Assembly: GCA_004151065.3 (NCBI GenBank)
Contig: NWUY0300001362.1
Span: forward strand, 15,512-27,088
Length of the DNA stretch: 11,577 nt
From: Larix sibirica
Lineage: Eukaryota; Streptophyta; Pinopsida; Pinales; Pinaceae
Direction of reading: 5' to 3'
In this document: positions 1 through 7,465 of the stretch, piece after piece
Position numbering within the stretch: position 1 is the stretch's first letter
Layout: every line of letters starts with the position of its first letter
Notes under the pieces: generated by a model
The model's database searches: none
What the model saw: the letters and a program-made list of their open reading frames with translations, nothing else
What the model was told of the DNA's origin: nothing
Translations under genes and position numbers: made by a program

Positions 1-424
1 GTATTTCAATGGAATAAAATGGATAATTATGCATAGGGGCGCATTAGAGGATAAGTATTGACCAAGTGATAAATTGCAAAGGAAGAAAAGATAAAAGCAG
101 TCAAAGATAGGAAAGCATGAAAAATAAAAGAAAAGTTGGCACAAGGTAGAAAAGAAACAAAGCTCAGGAAAAGTAGAATAAAGCAGAAAAGTTGATAAAA
201 GCAGAAGGCAGGAAAAAGAAGGACAAAACAGAAAAGCAGGATAAGGAAGAAAAGTAGGAAAAAGTAGGACAAAGTAGAAAAGCAGGATAAGGTATAAAAT
301 CAGGAAAAAGCAGGACATAAAAGAAAAAGCAAGATCAAACAAAAGCAAAAGCAACAGCAGAAAGCAAAAGCAAAAGCAGAAAGCAAAGCTAAGGCAACAG
401 GCTAAAGCAGAAAAAAAAAAAAAA
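1..424 (+). repeat. Purine-rich low-complexity tandem array ending in A14
   Basis: The plus strand is almost entirely A and G with scattered single C or T, built from short words such as AAAAGCAGG and GTAGGACAAAG. A higher-order period of 46 bp is visible: GGAAAAAG-N-AGGAC recurs at 211, 257 and 303, with a more decayed copy near 167, and GCAGGATAAGG recurs at 236 and 282. From about 340 the array changes to GCAAAA/GCAGAAA hexamers and ends in 14 consecutive A (411-424). The minus strand can be read as a long Phe/Leu-rich frame, but only because the strand is T-rich; it is not a gene. Such homopurine tracts occur inside plant LTR elements and as free satellites; the sequence alone does not say which this is. 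Confidence 0.85.
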
Positions 425-690
425 CCAACCTTATCCACCCCACGAGGGTGCATTAGCCTATTTTAATTTCTCAAAAAGTCACCCAAGTCTATTAAAGAAG
501 AAGTGCGCACCACTTTCCCATGTTTTGATAGTTTGAGAATTGGATTGAGATCAATTATGCCTCATTGACTTGGGAGATGTTCCCCTAGTCCTAGCCGGGA
601 GATGTGCCCTTGATTCTACTAAGAGGATGATGACATCCATTCTTCATCACTGAGTCTATTGCATATCTTGAATCCTATCTACTTGCAGTA
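425..690. other. Spacer without recognisable gene
   Basis: The base composition changes abruptly from purine-rich to mixed sequence right after the A14 run. No open frame of note on either strand and no RNA gene is visible. On the minus strand short open segments (around 540-660) are broken by several stops. It may be the downstream part of the minus-strand remnant described next, but I cannot show this. Confidence 0.4.
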
Positions 691-1638
691 TCAAATATCA
701 TTCAATAATTCATGCCATTCAGAAGTGATTCCTAATTTCAGTTCAATCATAAAGTGATCCTGAGGATATTTGATCATAGGAGGAGAACCAGTACTTTGAG
801 TGCGCCCCAGAAGCATCCTATGAATCTCAGTGCACATATCAGGAGAAAGAATCTGCTCTATATTCATCATCATATCATATCCAATGGAATATCCTTCTAT
901 TCTTTCATGATTATAAAACATTCACACTTGGTACTGTAAGAATTCTTGTATTTGAAGTTCATTGAGAGAATTGAGGTTGTAATGCTATATGTTGATGGAT
1001 CAAACTCTTGAAACTGGTTAATTATTGTTCATATTCTTCATATTAATGAATTCAGTGCTTCATTTGATAAATTCAAAAGCATAAGAGATTGTTTGTATGC
1101 CTTTTCCAATACTAGCTCATTAGCACATGCAATTTGACTAGTTTTGCAATATTTGACCATTGGAGCTCATTAAGCAATAATTTACTGTTCTTCCAAGCAT
1201 ATGAAGTTCTTGAAATACTAATGAATACCATCCAAGTCCTATCCTAATAATTCGTAACCTTCTTAGGCTGTTTGGGAGAGTCTGAAAACTATCTAGTTGA
1301 GTAATCCAACCTAGCGCACTCTCTAATTTTGCTTCCAAACTCAGCTAAACCCTCCTTAAATATCAGATATTGTTGTCCATCTATCATGTAAGAGGTTCAT
1401 TTATAGTATACTTAATTTGGTTGAAGTACAAGTGTGGTGAAAGAGTTTACTAGGCATATGCTGGTGTGCTTAGGCAGTCTTGGAGTAGAAATTCAGTGCC
1501 TACTGAGTTCGAAACATAAATGGCCCCAGTACATTGTGCTTAGAACTTTGGATATGGCATTGAACTTGATTTTATTTCTTCTACAAATTCATCTACATAT
1601 TTTTCATATCCTAAATTCCTCAAGTTCGTAACCCTAGG
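691..1638 (-). pseudogene. Weak minus-strand open frames, unrecognised
   Basis: Two minus-strand open stretches in the same phase stand out: 691-921 (76 codons from ATG, with ...MCTEIHRMLLGRTQSTG...) and 1138-1338 (66 codons, no ATG; it begins at a TTG, with ...SLRRLRIIRIGLGWYSLVF...). Further upstream on the same strand, about 1540-1625, is a short open segment including GYEKYVDEFVEE. Stops interrupt the frame between them. I recognise no domain: no reverse transcriptase, protease, integrase, zinc knuckle or transposase signature. The composition (charged helices, several Trp and Arg) is a little more protein-like than the neighbouring AT-rich DNA, so a decayed retroelement or other coding relic is possible. 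Chance open frames are an equally good explanation. Its orientation is opposite to the acidic remnant at 1833-3240, so the two would be separate insertions. Confidence 0.2.
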
Positions 1639-1832
1639 GGAATCTACCTTAGTCAAAGACTAGTTTTCCTGAAACTAATTCGTTGACTAGTTTTTTATGA
1701 ATCAATTAATGTTATGAAATTTAAATGCGATATAATATATTTGAAATCTGATTAAGGGATATTAAAGTGGTATTATATCTATTTCCTTTACTCATGTGGA
1801 AATAAGGATCTCAAATTGAATAATATGCAGCC
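1639..1832. other. AT-rich leader before the acidic remnant
   Basis: A very AT-rich stretch. GACTAGTTTT occurs twice, at 1658-1667 and 1685-1694, with a partly complementary GAAACTAATT between them, allowing an imperfect hairpin. An in-frame TAA at 1821-1823 closes the frame just before the ATG at 1833, so the start of the following remnant is bounded here. No primer-binding site for a plant LTR element (for example the complement of initiator tRNA-Met) is recognisable upstream. Confidence 0.4.
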
Positions 1833-2747
1833 ATGTCCATGTTTAGTGAAGAAGAATTTGACTAGAATGAGGATGAAGAAATCATCTACATAGATGGAGG
1901 ATTACCATGAGATGAGGATGGTTACTTTATTGACCAAATGGAAAATGAATACCAAAGGAATGAACCACCAATGGAAAATCCTAAGAAGGATTTAGAAAAT
2001 ATGATAGAAGCATGTGAAAACATGCCTCGATGTTATCAATATTATCTTTCCTTAAGGGAAGAGATACGTAAATATATTTATTTCAAAGAATATATTTATT
2101 GCAATTGCACTTATGGATTTTAGACTAAGAATGCAGATAAGGAATCATTGAAGAGAAGCAAATCAATTTGCACTACTACTCCAGACAGAGAAGAAGAAAG
2201 AGGAATCGAAAGTGAAGCCTCATTAGATGCCATTGTTTCTAGGATGAAGAGACTTTTTGGACTCTCTTCAAACAAATTATCCAAGAATATTGATTCTAAG
2301 ACTACCAAGGAGCAAGATGCATCGGCTAGCTTGAAGGAACAAAATTACAATGACAATCAGTCATTTGAAGAAGATGAAGGTACAATCCTTACTGAAGAGG
2401 GTTGTAAGCATGAAGAGGTACCTACTGATGGGTGCCTAAGTTTTGAGGAGACATCTACTGATGGATGTCCTTTTCTCTATGTGGGTGACACAGAAATACC
2501 ACTTGAGGAGGATACTGAAAATAAAATTCACAATGAAATTGAAGAATATGAATTCCTTGTAGCCAAGGAAAAGATTCCAGGATTGATCTTAGTATCACCA
2601 CAAGAGCTTCATAGGATTGATCCACTAATTGAGGACGAGGAGGTTCGATCTCAACCTTCTCTTTTTGAAAGGCCGGTCAAGATGAGTGAAAGGAAGATCG
2701 AGGAGGCCTCACAGATTATCCATGACACACATGTTTTAGTGTCATAG
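1833..2747 (+). pseudogene. Decayed acidic protein, gag-like position, first part
   Basis: One phase stays coding-like from the ATG at 1833 to the TAG at 2745-2747, interrupted by TAG 1863, TGA 1908 and TAG 2121. The ATG sits in a good plant context (GCAGCCATG) right after an upstream in-frame stop. The longest open part, from ATG 2148, has 199 codons, with about 46 Asp/Glu against roughly 25 Lys/Arg. An internal duplication gives the motif TDGC twice within 20 residues (EEVPTDGCLSF and EETSTDGCPFL, nucleotides about 2415-2475). No catalytic or zinc-binding motif is seen, so the family is unknown to me. Its place upstream of a polypurine tract and LTR-like sequence suggests an internal protein of a non-autonomous LTR retroelement. 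The alternative is a decayed host gene exon. Coding origin is fairly likely; function is unknown. Confidence 0.5.
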
Positions 2748-3240
2748 TCTTGTTGGAGAGATGCTTCATTGNNGTGCTTGGTAATTTTTTGGATGCAGAT
2801 GATGAGTGTTATGCACATACTCTCTAACAGAGCGAAACTGAGCTTCTTCCTGGAGTGGCTCATTCCTCCATCGAGGAATCATAAGAGTTCATGTTTGATG
2901 GACCAACCTTTGATAGAGATGAGGCTGCATCCATTATCTTGATGGATGAGGGTTCCAGTAAGGATATTTTGGTCCATGATCCTACAATAATTCCTACTAC
3001 TTATTCCATGTCATTTGAGGAGGAATTTTGTGTCAATGTTTTTTTCTTGATGGTGCCTGAAGAGGAGCACAAGGATCCCACATTCGCCCCAGTTGACTCA
3101 ATGATAGCACCACCACTTTCCCAGTAGTTGTAGAGGCATCCCATGCCTACCTTTGATGCCTCTGGACATAAAGGTGCATATGGTTCCAACTTGACTTCAT
3201 TGGGCAAGGCACATTCTGATTGCATGCACCTTTTGACCAA
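2748..3240 (+). pseudogene. Continuation of the acidic remnant after a frameshift
   Basis: After about 2740 the coding-like signal moves to the next phase. It reads through stops at 2825 (TAA), 2882 (TAA), 3125 (TAG) and 3131 (TAG) and fades near 3240. The cleanest part is 2891-3127 (78 codons from ATG), with acidic and Pro-rich segments such as PTIIPTTYSMSFEEEF and VPEEEHKDPTFAPV. The composition matches the upstream part (many Glu/Asp, few Lys), supporting a single original protein broken by one indel. Two unknown bases (2772-2773) lie close to the phase change, so part of the break could be a sequencing artefact. Another unknown base is at 3243. No domain is recognised. Confidence 0.4.
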
Positions 3241-3393
3241 TGNGCTTTAGTGTCATAAACATATTGTTTTCCTTGGTGCTTCTTATTTCATACTCCAATG
3301 CCAAGCCACTTTTCTAGGTTGTGGAATTGTGTTGGTATTGGTACCATGGTGTTTTTTGGAGGTTCTATCTTCAAATGGCCTACATTTAGCATT

Positions 3394-3405
3394 AAGGGAG
3401 GAAGG
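3394..3405 (+). promoter_or_regulatory. Polypurine tract before a TG (LTR start candidate)
   Basis: AAGGGAGGAAGG is followed directly by TGTTATCT at 3406. Polypurine tracts prime plus-strand DNA synthesis in LTR retroelements, and the LTR begins at the next base, usually TG. In the phase of the preceding remnant the tract is read as part of a short acidic/basic tail that stops at 3419, just inside the proposed LTR. This is a common layout in plant elements. A chance purine run is possible in this AT-rich DNA. Confidence 0.4.
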
Positions 3406-3726
3406 TGTTATCTAATGATTTATCCTCCTATTCTCTTGTCCATCTTTAGGGAAGATGTTGTGCATAGGGCCATGGTCGATCGTAGCCAAAATAAAAAAGT
3501 GAGAGGGTTGATATACACACACCAACTCTTTCTTGTATTCAAATGCTATTACTCCTAGTTGTATTTTTGTTGAGTATTCATAAATCTACTCTCTTCTATA
3601 TTTTGGTCATGCCATTCTTTGTGAGCAATTAGGAATTTAAGAACCTACTCTTGTATTTGAGCTTCCTTTTAAGTTGCACTCTCTTAGGTGCACCTATGTC
3701 ATTTATTTACACACCGAACTACTTAA

Positions 3727-3867
3727 TCAACCAAATCTGCTTCTGCAGAACCAACTGACTCAACTGCATATGCTTCCCATGCTCTAGCTTCCTCTCGTGT
3801 TGGTGTTGGTAGTTCTTCCTCTGCCCCGGGCCATAAGCATGCGCTCTCTACTGAAACCCTTGATTGA
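3727..3867 (+). other. Short Ser/Ala-rich open frame, 46 codons, no ATG
   Basis: The frame is open from after the TAA at 3724-3726 to the TGA at 3865-3867. It reads as a Ser/Ala/Gly-rich stretch including ASSRVGVGSSSSAPGHKH. The local GC content is higher than in the flanks and third positions vary, so it looks like a fragment of a low-complexity linker rather than random AT-rich sequence. There is no initiation codon and no recognised domain. It lies inside the proposed LTR and could be captured or older coding sequence; chance is also quite possible. Confidence 0.15.
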
Positions 3868-4176
3868 GTTCTGTAAGTGGTGTTCATTCTCTAAAATTAT
3901 ATTTGATATTTCTTCTCAATTGTGCTCTCTTTGGTGTACCTATGTTGGGGATATACATAGCCACTTTCCTATTTTTTAAGCATCTCCATTTGTGGTTGAG
4001 TTCTTTTAGATATATGGAGTCGGGGATTCCTAATATTATTTCAACTACAACTGATGTTATTAGAGTTGGGTATGCCTATTTCTTCTCTCTTATAGGATGT
4101 TCCTCCCAACACTTCTTTAGATGGATATAGAAGTGGCGTTATTCTTCGAGTGGATGTGCGATATGTTTGGGATATG

Positions 4177-4485
4177 TCTTCCAACCCTTCTCCTTTTTAT
4201 GAGTAGGCTAGTGAAATATTTTCTAGTAGATGAGAAGCTTTGTGGCAACATTCTTTTACTGTACGAGTAGTTCAATGACCACTTTACTTCAAGGGATGAG
4301 CAACTCAAAGTTAATTCTTATACAAGCTATTCTTCCAACACTTCTTTTATGGAGGGGTGATTTAGTACTGTAGTCTCCCAAATGGTGTGTAGTTTGGTTG
4401 CAACATTCTTTCGACATATTATTAGGTCTACTTTTGAATTGATTGAGCTCATCACAAATCCACTCACTTGGATCTTACCACCCAC
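4177..4485 (+). repeat. Degenerate tandem repeat, period about 154 bp, two units
   Basis: TCTTCCAACCCTTCT at 4177 corresponds to TCTTCCAACACTTCT at 4331, and GTGGCAACATTCTTTT (4243) to GTTGCAACATTCTTTC (4398). The offsets are 154-155 bp at both anchors. A third related start, TCCTCCCAACACTTCT, lies at 4101, half a period upstream. Similarity between the anchors is weak. It suggests an old duplication inside the LTR-like region. Confidence 0.5.
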
Positions 4486-4915
4486 TTTTATACACATTCT
4501 TGCTTCTTATAATGGTTATTGATTAGATGTACATATCAAGATCATTCCCTCGAATGATGAATAATTTATTGGTGGCATTTCTTTAGGAGTTGAGAAACTC
4601 TATGTTGATGATAGATAGGTATTCATAAACCTTCCATGTTTGTATTGTGTTGGATCATCACAAACCCATTGTCTTATTACAACTATTCTATTGAGTTAGG
4701 TCTCCTTGCTCCTTTTGTACTTTATCATATTTCTCCATTACCCCATACTTAGGTTAAGGAGTGGTGTTGAAATGATGGCAATCTTCACTTGTGTTTACTT
4801 GACATTATGGCTAAGCGCCCTCATTATTGTATTACTAGGTTATGGTTTAATACTTAACATGGTCACCTTTGTTTTATATTATTCTAGGAGACCAAGGTTG
4901 ATCTAGGAATTTATG

Positions 4916-4973
4916 TGGGCCCATAAGCCCCTTATTGGGGAAAATGTCCCACTTCATAAGTTGTGTATAAATA
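4916..4973 (+). promoter_or_regulatory. TATA-type plant promoter cluster
   Basis: Within 58 bp are TGGGCCCA (4916-4923, a palindromic TGGGCC site-II element of the kind bound by TCP factors), ATTGG (4934-4938, a CCAAT box on the minus strand), and TATAAATA (4966-4973). The TATA box sits in a near-palindrome, GTGTATAAATACAC (4963-4976). RNA polymerase II initiation would be expected roughly at 4991-5001. A small hairpin (TATGAT 4984-4989 with ATCATA 5000-5005) spans that point. There is no sizeable open frame downstream, so this is most simply an LTR promoter. A non-coding RNA promoter is the alternative. Confidence 0.5.
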
Positions 4974-5115
4974 CACACCATATTATGATAGTTTCTACCA
5001 TCATATTAGTCATTATTGATTGATACTTTTTCCTAAGGGCACCATATAGGCTTGTTCTCTTGTTCACAGGTTCACTTATTTTTATTTGATACCTGTGTTC
5101 AAGGTTTATATTGGA

Positions 5116-5436
5116 TTAGGGTTTTTTATTTGTTACCCATGATATCTTTATTATCTCAATAGGTAATTGGTGTGAATTATTAGATGTCCATTGTGCTTTC
5201 TTAGTGTTCTTATTTTGTCTATCTAATGCTTCCAAGTTGTGCTCTTTCATTTTATTCATAAAAAAGTAAACAGTTTGAAGTAAAGTCCTATTGACTTTTG
5301 GATTTATCAATCCAATAAACATATAAAATTGATAGGAGTGTTTTCTTATGTAGTTTTGACGTCGATGTATTTGGCATATAAAATCATAAAACACATAAAA
5401 TCCCATGCAATGAACTTGAGCACACCGAAACAACAA
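5116..5436 (-). other. 106-codon minus-strand open frame, unrecognised
   Basis: This is the longest minus-strand open frame of the window, starting at an ATG and rich in Lys, Asn, Ile and Phe as expected from AT-rich DNA (for example NKMKEHNLEALDRQNKNTK). I see no signal peptide, convincing membrane segment, zinc-binding cluster or known domain. It begins close to the right side of the promoter cluster but on the opposite strand. The probability that it is a chance open frame is high; I record it because of its length. Confidence 0.12.
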
Positions 5437-5909
5437 TGTTGAGTACTATTTCCAAATTTGTTTAAGACATGGTGTAATGTTTTATTATTATTTAATAATG
5501 GAAATCCTCTTAACTATAGGTTTATTTTTTGTATATGCTATGGTATGCTATAATTTATTATTAGTAAAATATAATTATAATTTGTTTTTTCCAAAGAAAA
5601 CCTCACAATGAAATGGAAGGGTTCCTCCCTCACATTTATGGACGACAGTCCTAATAAATCAATTGATGTAAACTATTTTGCTTAATTGAGGGGGATTCCA
5701 ACCAAGCACCTACAGGCTCAAAACTAGCTAAATGGTTAACAACATTGGCAAAAACTAGTTGAACTAACCCTGGGCTAAGATATCCACAAACCCATACAAT
5801 TTTTTCTTTCTCACATTAGCACTTTTTTTATGATCTATACATTTTCATCTAAATATAGTTATTTCTCATTATATGTGTTATATGAGTTTAGAGTTCCTTT
5901 TCCGCAAAG
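5437..5909. other. AT-rich gene-free stretch
   Basis: No open frame or RNA gene is recognised. The word AAAACTAG occurs twice 31 bp apart (5720-5727 and 5751-5758) in a less AT-rich island at about 5690-5800. The remainder consists of simple A/T words. Confidence 0.5.
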
Positions 5910-6220
5910 TACACATAATTCCATTAATACAGATACTATTTGAATATGTATTGCCAATGATAACTAAAATTTTATATTGTTTCTCATGTTTTACAGGAGT
6001 AAATATTAAATTGTTTTTTTGTTTAGGTTCTTTCTTTTTGATATAGTACAAATTTTATACATTTCTGGCTACACATAATTCCATTAATACAAATACTATT
6101 TAAATATGCATTGTGAAGAATTTTATATTGTTTCTCATGTTTTATAGGAGTAAATATTAAATTGTTTCTTTTGTTTAGGTTCTTTCTTTTTGATATAGTA
6201 CAAATTTTATACATTTCTGG
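5910..6220 (+). repeat. Two-copy tandem duplication, period about 160 bp
   Basis: Copy 1 runs 5910-6068 and copy 2 runs 6070-6220. Both begin TACACATAATTCCATTAATA and end with TTTTATACATTTCTGG. The copies differ by one deletion of about 9 bp (around 5953-5965 versus 6113-6118) and about five or six single-base changes, all transitions as far as I can align by eye. A minus-strand open frame across copy 2 repeats its own peptide because of this duplication and is not a gene. Confidence 0.95.
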
Positions 6221-6289
6221 ATTTAGATGTTTTCATGAGCCTTTTGATTTTAAATTTAAATAATTATTGAGTAATAATTGTATATATGG

Positions 6290-6371
6290 TGCATCTTAAC
6301 CAATATAAATTTGCATGCAAAGGTAAATGTTGCATCTTAACCAATATAGAGTTGCATGTGAAGGAAAATGT
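6290..6371 (+). repeat. Two-copy tandem duplication, period 41 bp
   Basis: TGCATCTTAACCAATATA starts at 6290 and again at 6331. The 41-bp units differ at about five positions, and a truncated third start (TTGCAATTTT) follows at 6371. It lies 70 bp after the 160-bp duplication. Confidence 0.93.
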
Positions 6372-6911
6372 TGCAATTTTTTGTTAGTTTTTGGGCATAA
6401 ATATTGTATGTTCACAACATTCCATAAATATAATTTGGTTTCTTTCTAATTCATATTTAACAAAGAATTGTAGAAAAAACATGGAAGCTTAGCATGTAAG
6501 GAGTGCCACTACTTGATATACTAAGATACCTAGACATGTCATGACCTTATGTGATAGCTGTTAAGAATCTTTCCAAGTCATAGATTCTTATACTATGTTC
6601 TCTTCTAAAAACATCAATAAAATGAACATTTTCAACTATGAGCCATTTTTATTTGGGAGACTAACTATATTTATTTCGTAATTAGGTATTCCAACACATC
6701 TCCTAAAAGCATGTAATCAGGAGTAGAGAGAAGCCTTGTTTCATGATCTAAATAGCCCAAAGTCTTTCAAATGATAACCATATATTGATATAAATAAAAA
6801 ACACTTGTAAACCATGTTTTAATTGTTACCAACCAGTACAGTTCAAATCCCATAACTTCCAAAATGGACATAATGAATAGCCACTTCAATCTCATAAGTT
6901 TTTTCAAAATC
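6372..6911. other. AT-rich gene-free stretch
   Basis: No supported gene on either strand. A direct relation to the following array is suggested by ACCAACCA at about 6830, which recurs at about 7136, so the ~300-bp array may begin here and be too decayed to follow. Confidence 0.4.
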
Positions 6912-7465
6912 AAGTTGATAAACCATGATCTACACATTTGTGCACTTCTATATCATGGCCTCCTTTTGTCAAGCTTTAGTGCACAAGAATAACATTATGA
7001 CAAGATTTCTTTATAGCTGGTCACAATGTCTCTTTGTATGACCAAAACCCACACTTCATTGCACTAGACCCCTTGAAGGTAATCAATGCTTGATATTCAA
7101 TGCATTTGATATTTTAGTATTGTTATTGTATAAGTACCAACCAACATTCAAATCAACAAATAACTCATCGTGCCACTCAACTTGGCTTTCATGCTTCTAT
7201 ACTAAGTTGTGATGCTAACAATTATCTACATATTTGTGCATTTCTAGCCCATGTCCTCCCTTTATCAAGCTTCGATGTACAAGAACATTGCCATGATAAA
7301 ATTTCTTTAGAACTCATCACATTGTCTTTTTGTATGACCAAAAACCACCTTTCATTGCACTCGACCACTTGGACATGATCAATACTTGATTTTCAATGCA
7401 TTGATCTTTTCAAAGTAGTTCTATACATAATAAGTGCCAAATCAACATAGATATTGAAAAACAAA
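6912..7465. repeat. Degenerate tandem duplication, period about 296-300 bp
   Basis: Unit 1 (about 6912-7160) and unit 2 (about 7204-7465) align at several anchors with a nearly constant offset: ATCTACA at 6928 and 7224 (296), TGTATGACCAAAA at 7035 and 7331 (296), and TAAGT(A/G)CCAA at 7131 and 7431 (300). Many substitutions and small indels separate the copies, so this duplication is clearly older than the 160-bp one. On the minus strand, unit 2 keeps a 56-codon open frame while unit 1 has stops in the same phase. Confidence 0.85.
7222..7392 (-). pseudogene. 56-codon minus-strand open frame in the ~300-bp repeat
   Basis: Open between stops, no ATG at its start. It reads through ECNERWFLVIQKD and SWQCSCTSKLDKGRTW. 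The homologous phase in the other repeat unit (about 6926-7090) encodes a recognisably similar peptide with three stops. Both units also contain, in a neighbouring minus-strand phase, GHTKR-(H/Q)-C, which together with upstream Cys codons resembles a CCHC zinc knuckle broken by frameshifts. A retroelement gag relic is therefore possible. The resemblance needs shifts of phase and could be chance. The two units are duplicates, so they are not independent support. Confidence 0.15.

Larger units (their letters stand above)
1833..5110 (+). mobile_element. Probable 3' part of a non-autonomous LTR retroelement
   Basis: Seen directly: a broken acidic reading frame (1833-3240), then a polypurine tract at 3394-3405 immediately followed by TG, then about 1.5 kb without genes, then a promoter cluster with TATAAATA at 4966-4973. 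Established knowledge: in LTR retrotransposons the 3' LTR begins with TG directly after the polypurine tract, and its U3 region carries the promoter. Inference: this is the right half of such an element. No reverse transcriptase, RNase H, integrase or protease motif is present, and no second LTR copy is in the window, so the left part is missing, diverged or outside. The right boundary (a CA followed by a target-site duplication) could not be placed; 5110 is only an estimate from the TATA position. Confidence 0.4.
3406..5110 (+). repeat. Candidate LTR (single copy in window)
   Basis: It starts with TG after the polypurine tract and contains a TATA-type promoter about 1.56 kb in, which would make U3 unusually but not impossibly long. 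The sequence is T-rich with degenerate internal repeats (154-155 bp period at 4177-4485; CATCACAAA-C-CA at about 4449 and 4653). No partner LTR exists in the window to confirm the ends. A competing reading is that a shorter LTR begins at 4945, where TGTCCCAC precedes the TATA box in a pattern I recall from several plant LTRs. Then 3406-4944 would be internal spacer or unrelated DNA. Confidence 0.3.

Noticed and set aside
27-272. 81-codon minus-strand open frame rich in Phe and Leu
   Set aside because: It is the translation of the low-complexity pyrimidine strand; the apparent membrane protein is a composition artefact.
754-939. Plus-strand open frame of 61 codons
   Set aside because: It lies antisense to the minus-strand frame at 691-921 and shows no domain or coding-like composition.
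1434-1631. Plus-strand open frame of 65 codons
   Set aside because: Hydrophobic, no known motif, overlaps weak minus-strand signal; treated as chance.
2120-3240. Minus-strand open frames at 2120-2308, 2651-2863 and 3001-3240
   Set aside because: They are opposite-strand shadows of the acidic plus-strand remnant; the Ser/Leu-rich peptides reflect antisense of Glu/Asp codons.
3298-3558. 86-codon plus-strand open frame
   Set aside because: It crosses the proposed polypurine tract and LTR start and has no domain; the preceding remnant is in a different phase.
3797-4130. Overlapping hydrophobic plus-strand frames of 60 and 88 codons
   Set aside because: T-rich DNA gives Phe/Leu/Ile-rich frames by chance; no start context or family match.
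4117-4308. Minus-strand open frame of 63 codons
   Set aside because: Within degenerate repeats of the LTR-like region, no recognisable motif.
4706-4906. 66-codon hydrophobic frame just upstream of the promoter cluster
   Set aside because: It looks like membrane segments, but any T-rich strand would; no conserved features.
6023-6214. 63-codon minus-strand frame containing a repeated peptide
   Set aside because: The repeat in the peptide is a consequence of the 160-bp tandem duplication.
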